A stretch of 64,000 nucleotides of DNA, taken from assembly GCA_963786195.1 (NCBI GenBank), contig CAWAYH010000007.1, positions 79,691 through 143,690 of the forward strand. Reading direction: 5' to 3'. Origin of the DNA: CAWAYH01 sp963786195. GTDB taxonomy: Bacteria > Acidobacteriota > Vicinamibacteria > Vicinamibacterales > 2-12-FULL-66-21. The position numbers and the translations under genes were made by a program. The notes beneath the pieces were generated by a model. It ran no database searches. It was given only the letters and a program-made list of their open reading frames with translations, and was not told the origin of the DNA. Numbering within the stretch: position 1 is the first letter of the stretch; the number at the start of each line of letters is the position of its first letter. This document shows positions 57,977 to 64,000 of this stretch, one piece after another.

Positions 57977-58658
57977 CTACTCCTGCCCCGTCACGCCCAC
58001 GATTCGCGGGCGCAGCTGCAGGCCTCGAAGCAGCCGCGCGCGATTCGATCGGCCTTCCCAGATCGCCCGCACTGCGCCGGCCGGGGACTCCATCGCAATC
58101 GTGACCCCGCCCGGACTACGCGCGAGGTGTTCCGGACGTCATCAGCAGCGCGATCGTCTGGGTGCCTTCGATGATGCGCGCCAGCCGAAGCCAGGTCGTG
58201 AACGGCAGGTTGCGAAGCGCCTGCGGCCTGACGTCCGAGAGATCGAAGACCACCAGGCCAAATCCTCCGGCCTGCAGCACGAGATTCATCGCCTTGAGGG
58301 CGCGCGCCGCGTCGCCGACGTCACGGACCCACAGCAGCCGCGAGAGATCCAGGCCCGCAGCCCCGGCCGACGCCGGATCGAAGCGATCGTTCGTATCGAT
58401 GAGCGCGACGAGCTCGCCGCGCGAGGCCGCACAGGCCAGAGCCCGGCACGCGACGGAGGAACGCCCCGACGATCGCCCGCCGACGATTTCGGACAGGTGG
58501 CCGCGACGAAGTCCGCCGCCCAGCGCGGCATCAATCGCCGGCACGCCGGTCTCGGCGAGATCGGCCTCCCGCTCCCGCCACAGCGCCGACGTCGTCAATG
58601 TGACGTCGAGCTGGCGTTCTCTCAGGAGCGATTCAATCCGGGCGCGTTTCCCGAGCAT
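57977..58658 (-). CDS. imuA: ImuA, RecA-like mutasome subunit, frameshifted
   Basis: It starts MLGKRARIESLLRERQLDVT. A RecA-fold core with an altered P-loop (HLSEIVGGRSSGRSS, Arg in place of the Walker Lys), LIDTNDRFDPASAGAAGL and LLWVRDVGDAARALKAM. An extra base near 58130 shifts the frame from LLMTSG to the normal end LARSPGGVTIAMESPAG... VGVTGQE. First gene of imuA-imuB-dnaE2, the SOS-induced mutagenesis cassette. A direct repeat upstream (58665-58690) may be its operator. Repaired length is about 227 aa. Confidence 0.88.
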
Positions 58659-58664
58659 TCCCGA

Positions 58665-58690
58665 CTATTTTCGCTTTTTATTCGCCTTAG
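58665..58690 (-). promoter_or_regulatory. Candidate operator of the imuA-imuB-dnaE2 cassette
   Basis: On the minus strand GCGAATAAAAAGCGAAAATA: the pentamer GCGAA occurs twice, 11 bp apart (one helical turn), AT-rich, 7-30 nt before ATG 58658. No E. coli- or Bacillus-type LexA box is present. Role as SOS operator is inference. Confidence 0.35.
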
Positions 58691-58731
58691 TCAAGGGCCG
58701 TGTAAGTATCAGGTAAGATTGAACCTTCCCC

Positions 58732-60003
58732 GTGTCCACGCCGCACCCGAAGGTCCAGCCGGGTCCACACGCCAACCCGCACGCGTTTCGCTCCCCCATC
58801 CTCGCGCGCGCCTTCTCCGCATTGGCGTATCGCGATTTCAGGGTGCTGTGGTTCGGGGCGCTCATCTCGACCATCGGCACCTGGATGCAGAAGGTCGCCC
58901 AGAGCTGGCTCGTCTACGACCTCACCAAGTCCTCGTTCTATCTCGGGCTCGATGATTTTCTGGGGCAGCTGCCGATCCTGCTCTTCACGCTGATCGGCGG
59001 CGTCATCGCCGACAGGCACGATAGACGACGGCTGTTGCTGGGCTCGCAATACGTGCAGATGGTCACGGCGTTCTCGCTGGCGACGCTCGTCTACGCCGGC
59101 CGCGTCGAGATCGCGTACATCCTCGCGCTCTCGTTCGTCACCGGATTCGCGCAGGCGTTCGGAGGTCCCGCGTACCAATCGCTCATTCCATCGCTCGTGC
59201 CCAAGAAAGATCTGCCCAACGCGATCGCGCTCAACTCGATCCAGTTCAACCTGGCGCGGATCTTCGGGCCCTGGCTCTCGGGCCTGACGATGGCGGCCCT
59301 GGGTGCGGCGGTCTGCTTCAGTATCAACGGCTTGTCGTTCCTGGTCGTCATCGTGGCGCTCATGTCGCTCCACGTGGCGCACATCCCCACCGGCGACCGA
59401 AAACCGCTCCTCCACGAGCTGAAGACGGGGCTCGAGTACGCCCGGAGCCAGCAGGCCATCGTCGCGCTCACGGTGCTCGCGTCGATGACGGCGTTTCTCG
59501 GACTCCCGCTGCTCACCTTCCTGCCCGTGTTCGCCCGCGAGATTTTTCACGGCGACATCGGCCGCTACAGCAACATGATGGCGTTTTCGGGGATGGGCGC
59601 CGTCGCCGGCGCGCTGGTGGTGGCGTGGCTTGGCCGTTTCAAGCACATGGGGGCCACGCTGTTGCTCGTCCAGGTGGTGCTCGGGGGACTGATCGTCGCC
59701 TTCGCCTTCTCGCGCGTACTGTGGGTGAACAACCTGCTGTTGTTCCTTGCGGGCGGCGCGCTGCTGATGGTCTTCTCGATGACCACGTCGCTCGTGCAGC
59801 TCATCGTGCCGGATCACCTCCGCGGACGGGTGGTCAGCATCTATATGGTCGCGTTCCGGGGCGGCATGCCGCTCGGCAGCCTGGCGAGCGGCTACGCGGC
59901 CACCCTCACCTCAGCGCCCAACGTCCTCGCCGTCAACGGCGCGCTCGTCTCGCTCGTCGCGATCTACTTCCTCATTCGGAGCCACGGAGTTCGCGAACTC
60001 TAG
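58732..60003 (+). CDS. MFS exporter (EntS/MefA-like)
   Basis: A 423-aa intact protein starting at GTG 58732. Twelve transmembrane helices, with the MFS motif GGVIADRHDRRRLLLGSQ after the second helix and PKKDLPNAIALNSIQFNLAR in the middle, as in the MFS_3 (EntS, MefA) group. Such exporters handle siderophores or macrolides; the substrate is not known here. TAAGAT at 58713-58718 may be its -10 box, divergent from imuA. Confidence 0.92.
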   Translation: MSTPHPKVQPGPHANPHAFRSPILARAFSALAYRDFRVLWFGALISTIGTWMQKVAQSWLVYDLTKSSFYLGLDDFLGQLPILLFTLIGGVIADRHDRRRLLLGSQYVQMVTAFSLATLVYAGRVEIAYILALSFVTGFAQAFGGPAYQSLIPSLVPKKDLPNAIALNSIQFNLARIFGPWLSGLTMAALGAAVCFSINGLSFLVVIVALMSLHVAHIPTGDRKPLLHELKTGLEYARSQQAIVALTVLASMTAFLGLPLLTFLPVFAREIFHGDIGRYSNMMAFSGMGAVAGALVVAWLGRFKHMGATLLLVQVVLGGLIVAFAFSRVLWVNNLLLFLAGGALLMVFSMTTSLVQLIVPDHLRGRVVSIYMVAFRGGMPLGSLASGYAATLTSAPNVLAVNGALVSLVAIYFLIRSHGVREL

Positions 60004-60028
60004 GCGCTGAAGGTGCTCGGGTCGAAAA

Positions 60029-60082
60029 GGGGTCAGATCTGATTTCAACATGCAGTAATGTTGAAATACAAGATCTGACCTC
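60029..60082. repeat. Perfect-armed palindrome (GGGTCAGATCT family)
   Basis: Arms GGTCAGATCTGATTTCAACAT and its near-complement pair over about 21 bp around a loop of 6. This GGTCAGATCT...TTCAACAT pattern resembles REP-type palindromes mobilised by REP-associated tyrosine transposases. It lies between convergent genes and may also act as a bidirectional terminator. Confidence 0.7.
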
Positions 60083-60114
60083 TCTCAAGGTGCTGGGGTG
60101 CTGGCAGCGGCGCT

Positions 60115-60820
60115 CTACGCTGCGACGATCCAGTAGATTCCTAGCGCGAGCGACGCCACTGACATGAGGATGGCGGCGGCCTGGCCGAGGCGGGCGGCGA
60201 CGGCGGCGGACATGAGGCGGGCGAACGCGACGCCGAAGAGCGACATCGACAGCAGAATCCCCACGCCGAAGACGGCAATCAACATCAGCAGACTCGAGAT
60301 CGGACGCCGATCCCAGCCGGTCTCCGAAGGGCGTCAGCATTGTCAGCGCCCTCAGGCTGCTGATGGCGAATGCCGCGCCGACGATCGTCGGGAGATGCGT
60401 GTGGGCGGACGGCAGCGGGTGATGGTCCTTGCGTCCGAAGTGCAGGTGCCAGTGCGCCGCGGGGGCCGCGGACAGCGGCAGGTGGTTGTGGCGATGCGAG
60501 TGGACGTAGACCCGCCCTGAGAAGACGCCCCAGAGTCCCATCACGCCGAAAAGAATCAAGAGTGTCCCGCCGAGGACCTCACCGCCGCGCTCGACGACGA
60601 TCGGCAGCGACCAGCCCAGGATGATGAGCGCGCCGGCGCCGAACGCGAGCAGGACGGCGTGGCCGATTGCAAAGCGTACCGCGACGCCCAGCGCGCGCGT
60701 GCGCTGCAGCGCGGGCGACTGCCCGTCGCCGCCGACCGACAGCGCCGCAATGGCCATCAGATGATCAGCGCCGAGCCCGTGGAGGAAGCCCAGAACGAGG
60801 GCGGACGAGATGAGGTACAC
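60115..60820 (-). CDS. NicO/RcnA-type nickel/cobalt transporter, frameshifted
   Basis: It starts MYLISSALVLGFLHGLGADH; the family motif HGLGADHLMA is intact. A His-rich cytoplasmic loop (VHSHRHNHLPL, HWHLHFGRKDHHPLPSAHTH) fits Ni2+ or Co2+ handling. One indel near 60300-60310 breaks the frame; afterwards SSLLMLIAVFGVGILLSMSL and a final helix ending GIYWIVAA. Multi-pass inner-membrane protein; efflux (RcnA) or uptake (HoxN/HupE) cannot be settled by eye. Repaired length is about 235 aa. Confidence 0.85.
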
Positions 60821-60835
60821 GATGAACGGATTGTA

Positions 60836-61868
60836 TCAGCGTTCGAGCGGTCTGAGCGCGATCGTCCACGAGACCGGAACGTCCTTCGGCGCGAAGCAGA
60901 CCTTGTCGTCACACGCCTGGTAACGCAGCGTCCCCTTGATCGGCAGTGTTGCGCCGGCGGCGTTCGCTCGCTCGCGAAACGCCGGCGTCAGCGCGAGCGT
61001 CACGTCCTGGACGATGCGGAACGGCTTGCTGAACACGAGCTGGGTCAGGTCCAGCGGCGCAAAGTAGTACTTCTCCGGGTCAGGAAACTGCGGAGCGCGC
61101 GAAGTGAAGGCCGGATCCGCCTCGAGCGCGAGCGAAACGGGAATCGCGTCTTTTTCCTGAGGCGCGTAGACGTGCATCTTCGGTTTTGGCGCGATATCGA
61201 CGAACACCGAGATGCGCGTGCCCGGGGCCGCGCTCGTGTCGCTTGCGGACGTCGTCACGACCATATGCGCCGTTTCCGCGCGTCCGGTAGGTCCCGAGCG
61301 GCCGGATCCGGCAGTCTGCGACACGAGGCTCGAAACCGACACGCGCTCCTGGTACCGCTCTTCGAATGACCGCGAGACGACGACGCCGCGACGGTCGAGA
61401 ACGAAAGTACCTGGATATGGAATGCCCGCCACTTTCCCGGACGCTCTAGCGTTCAGGATTTCGTACCGCCGGATGGTCTCCGAGCCTGTGTCCGAGAGCA
61501 GTGGAAATGTGATGCCGCGCTGAGTCGCGAAGGTCTTCAGAATCGCGGGGGAATCGTAGCTGATCGCCGCGAGCCCGAGGCCGCGCTGTTTGAGTTCGGC
61601 CAGACGTCTGTTGCAGCTGCACGAGCTGCGTCTTGCAGTACGGTCACCAGTCGGCGGAGCGATAGAAGACCAGGATCGCGCCGTTCGGCCCGAGAATCGA
61701 TTTGAGCGTGTGAGATTTGCCGTTCTGGTCCGGCAGCGTGAAATCGGGAACCCGCTGCCCGACCTGCGGCCCGAGCCTGTCGAGATCGGACGCGGTTTTC
61801 TGCTGTCCCGGACGAACGGCACCGGCGACGAGCAAGAGCAGCACAAGTCCGGTGCCGAGGAAATGCAT
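60836..61868 (-). CDS. Redoxin (AhpC/TSA) with DsbD-like domain; in-frame TGA at active-site Cys (candidate selenoprotein)
   Basis: ATG 61868 begins a signal peptide (MHFLGTGLVLLLLVAGAV). The redoxin domain shows GQRVPDFTLPDQNGKSHTL and AILVFYRSADW, then TGA (61644-61646), then PYCKTQLVQLQQ. Relatives have Cys at this place (SADWCPYCK), so TGA falls on the first residue of the CxxC pair. One extra base near 61600-61608 shifts the frame to RLAELKQRGLGLAAISYDSP. The C-terminal 120 aa form a DsbD-N-like domain (GTLRYQACDDKVCFAPKDVP). A 6-bp hairpin lies 15 nt after the TGA. A Sec-containing oxidoreductase is inferred. Repaired length is about 343 aa. Confidence 0.75.
61613..61629 (-). promoter_or_regulatory. 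Candidate bacterial SECIS hairpin
   Basis: In the mRNA GCAGCU-CGUGC-AGCUGC: a perfect 6-bp stem with a 5-nt loop containing G, loop at positions 21-25 after the UGA. Distance and shape are close to the E. coli fdhF element. Folding by eye only. Confidence 0.45.
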
Positions 61869-61915
61869 CAGTGGTCATTGTAGTCGAGGATTCAGGCCGG
61901 CTAGGCGGGTTCCAG

Positions 61916-61940
61916 GTCCGGCTAAAGCCTGAAGCCGGAC
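61916..61940 (-). terminator. Hairpin after the TPR membrane protein gene
   Basis: GTCCGGCT and AGCCGGAC form an 8-bp perfect stem immediately after the stop codon. No T run, so a Rho-dependent or repeat-derived hairpin is possible. Confidence 0.5.
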
Positions 61941-61941
61941 G

Positions 61942-64000
61942 CTACTGTTGACGAAACGGCTGGCTGGCCTGGAACAGCGCCAGCCGCCGTTCCAGCTCGG
62001 GCACGATGTCCCGCTCGCCCTTCCGGCGCGCGACCTCGAGCGCTTCCCTGCTGGTCGATACGGCATCCTGGAATCGTCCGAGCTCGCCCTGGGCCACCGC
62101 GAGTGTGTCGAGCGACGTGACATCGGCGCGGCGCGTCAGCCCCACCGCGCGCTCCGCCAGCGCCAGCGCGCGCTTGCCGTCGCGCAGCGACTCGCTGGCA
62201 TCCGTTGCGAGGATCCACCCGATCCTGTTCAGCAGCACCACATCGTCGGGCCGCTGCTCGAGCGCGCGCTCGTAGTGCGTCACCGCTTCCCGCATTCGTC
62301 CCGATGCCGCGTACGCTTCGCCGAGACTCTGCTCCGCTGCCGAAAACCGGGGCGCGATCGTCGTCGCGGTCAAGAGATGCGCAATCCCCTCGTCATACCG
62401 CCCCTGGGCCGCCAGCGCGACGCCGAGCCCGGCCTGCGCTTCCGCGTACCGCGGATCGATCTCCACTGCCGCGCGCAGATGCTCCTCGGCCTCGGCAGGA
62501 CGACCGCGGGTCAGCAGCGCGGTCGCGTAGTTGTTGCGCGCGCGCGCGTTGGCCGGCCGCTTCTGAATCGTGTCCAGCCAGATGCGCTCGAAGCTCTGGT
62601 AGTCACTGTTGCGTGCGGCAGTCAGGGTGACACAACCGAGCACGATCGCGCCGATCGCGACCGGCGCGGCAAACCGCGGCAGCGGGAAGCGCCGCAGGAA
62701 GTCGAGCCCGCAGATGACGACAAGACAGACGAGGGCTGCGAGCGGCAGATACATGCGATGCTCGGCGGCGACCTCGGTCACGATCGGCAGCACGCTGGAC
62801 GTGGGGGCAAGAATCAGGAAGAAGCACACGGCCGGGAAACCTGCAGGACGCCGCCGAAACAGCAGCCAGACTGCGGCCACGAGCAGCGAGAACACAATCG
62901 TGAGCGGGACGACGACCGCGCCGGCACTGCGCGCGGCGGGCCACGCGTAGTCGAGCACGAGCGGCCAGGGAATGAACGCGAGACGCAGGTAGTGCACGAT
63001 GACGCCGGCCTGCGTCGCCAGATAGCCGCCACCACGGCCACTCGGCAAAACCGAAGCCGGCGGCGTCCGGACGGTATCCGCCCGACACGAGCAGCCCCAG
63101 TAGGAGCCACGACGCGAAGAGCCCGAGATACAGCGTCCACCTGGTCTTCCCCCCTCGCTCTCGATGCTCGCTCGCGCCGTGAAAACCAGCATCAGGTTTA
63201 TGAGACGGCTTCTGGCCGTACGCATTCCGGCGGAATCCGCCCGATGTCTGGCGAACGTGACATCCCAGAGGACGACGGCGATCGGCGCCGTGACCATCGA
63301 TTCCTTGACGCCCATGCCGAGCGCACACACCACTGCCGCGATCACGGCCCACGGCAAGGGACGCTCCCACGCGCGAATCGCGCAGTACAGTGTCAGCAGA
63401 TACAGGAATCCCATCAGCGACTCGACGCGCTGCACGACATACGTCACGGCGCTCGTATTGAGCGGATGCACGACCCACACGAGCGACACCGCGAGCGCAA
63501 GCGCTGACGACCGATCGCCAAAGCGTTCGCGCAGCGGATCGGTCAGCAGCGTGCGGCGGACGAAGCCGAAGAGCGTCAGGGCGGCGGCGAGGTGGATCAG
63601 CAGGTTGAACGCGTGATAGCCCCACAGATTTCGGTGGAACCGATCGACATCGCCCGCTGACGCTCCGGAAGGCGGTTCCCTCATCACGTCACGGGCGTCC
63701 ACCGGCGCCAGCGCGTAATTGACGGCGAACGTCAGGGCCGCGAACGGTCGACCGGAGAGCGTCGTGCCCGCCGGGCTCTTCATCGCTTCCGTGAGCGAAT
63801 CCAATCGGCGGATCTGCAGGTTCTCGACAATGGCGGGCTCATCGTCGAACACGAAAACGCCGGTGAAGCTGTTGGCGTATGCGAGGGCGCCGGCCGCGAC
63901 AATCAGCGCGGCAGCCAGCCAGACCGGCGGCGACGAAGACCGCGACGTCTCGCTGTGTCGACGTTCGGAAGGACGAGTGCGCGTGCGGGCGGAACGCCTG
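61942..64000 (-). CDS. Multi-TM TPR protein (TMTC/DUF1736-like), partial at right edge, two compensating frameshifts
   Basis: The frame is open to the window edge without a start codon. Near 63,900 a transmembrane helix (VWLAAALIVAAGALAYANSF) precedes the family hallmark FVFDDEPAIVENLQIRRLDS. Many more helices follow (FNLLIHLAAALTLFGFVRRT, PLPWAVIAAVVCALGMGVKE). Between about 63150 and 63030 the frame shifts and returns. C-terminal half: at least five TPRs (ARNNYATALLTRGRPAEAEE, AQAGLGVALAAQGRYDEGIA and so on). The layout matches TMTC-type glycosyltransferase-like membrane proteins. Function is not known in bacteria. Confidence 0.85.
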   Translation of the reverse strand, partial: RRSARTRTRPSERRHSETSRSSSPPVWLAAALIVAAGALAYANSFTGVFVFDDEPAIVENLQIRRLDSLTEAMKSPAGTTLSGRPFAALTFAVNYALAPVDARDVMREPPSGASAGDVDRFHRNLWGYHAFNLLIHLAAALTLFGFVRRTLLTDPLRERFGDRSSALALAVSLVWVVHPLNTSAVTYVVQRVESLMGFLYLLTLYCAIRAWERPLPWAVIAAVVCALGMGVKESMVTAPIAVVLWDVTFARHRADSAGMRTARSRLINLMLVFTARASIESEGGRPGGRCISGSSRRGSYWGCSCRADTVRTPPASVLPSGRGGGYLATQAGVIVHYLRLAFIPWPLVLDYAWPAARSAGAVVVPLTIVFSLLVAAVWLLFRRRPAGFPAVCFFLILAPTSSVLPIVTEVAAEHRMYLPLAALVCLVVICGLDFLRRFPLPRFAAPVAIGAIVLGCVTLTAARNSDYQSFERIWLDTIQKRPANARARNNYATALLTRGRPAEAEEHLRAAVEIDPRYAEAQAGLGVALAAQGRYDEGIAHLLTATTIAPRFSAAEQSLGEAYAASGRMREAVTHYERALEQRPDDVVLLNRIGWILATDASESLRDGKRALALAERAVGLTRRADVTSLDTLAVAQGELGRFQDAVSTSREALEVARRKGERDIVPELERRLALFQASQPFRQQ

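Noticed and set aside
61644..61646. TGA in the redoxin gene as a simple frameshift artefact
   Set aside because: The frame on both sides of the TGA is the family frame, so no indel explains it; kept as a selenocysteine candidate instead.

Overview
The window is a 64 kb piece of a high-GC bacterial chromosome. No rRNA or phylogenetic marker can be compared here. The gene set points to Acidobacteriota, probably a Vicinamibacteria-like lineage: many ECF sigma / zinc-finger anti-sigma pairs, winged-helix/TolB sensors, exported amidohydrolases, a Tes-like radical SAM enzyme, and an MsrPQ pair. That placement is inference. Many conserved genes are broken by single-base indels, mostly +1, so the assembly appears to carry uncorrected sequencing errors. 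I describe such genes as one locus each.

Region 1 to 19.4 kb is core genome. On the minus strand it carries an ECF sigma/anti-sigma/exported-protein operon (1-2146) and the run hisS-aspS-phoH-ybeY-corC-era (9188 to 2233). On the plus strand are a fused membrane/spermidine-synthase-like protein, moaA, an exported amidohydrolase, a PQQ-type beta-propeller and a large exported zinc metalloprotease. An M20 peptidase lies between them on the minus strand. Region 19.4 to 25.7 kb is rearranged accessory DNA. It holds decayed copies of an ABC permease, a winged-helix/TolB sensor, a retropepsin-like protein, an alpha/beta hydrolase, and a small membrane-protein gene next to an attC-like site.

Region 25.7 to 33.4 kb is the most system-like locus. 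An ECF sigma factor, a zinc-finger/FecR anti-sigma protein with a long extracytoplasmic part, two ABC ATPases and two permeases read in one direction. One permease has a discoidin (F5/8 type C)-like domain in an extracytoplasmic loop. Three copies of a ~100 bp repeat sit at the gene junctions and are partly translated. Region 33.5 to 48.4 kb holds HtrA, galactokinase, a Tes/Mss-like radical SAM protein, MsrP-MsrQ, a two-component pair with a sigma-54 activator, a UDP-sugar dehydrogenase, two adjacent radical SAM enzymes and YajQ.

Region 48.4 to 64 kb holds exported hydrolases, a PLD-like protein, the mutagenesis cassette imuA-imuB-dnaE2, an MFS exporter, an RcnA-like nickel/cobalt transporter, a redoxin whose active-site cysteine codon is TGA (candidate selenocysteine) and a TPR membrane protein that runs off the right edge. 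The dnaE2 frame carries several in-frame insertions of dispersed repeats plus a zinc ribbon. Five genes have a -10-like hexamer ending exactly 6 nt before the ATG, which suggests leaderless transcription.
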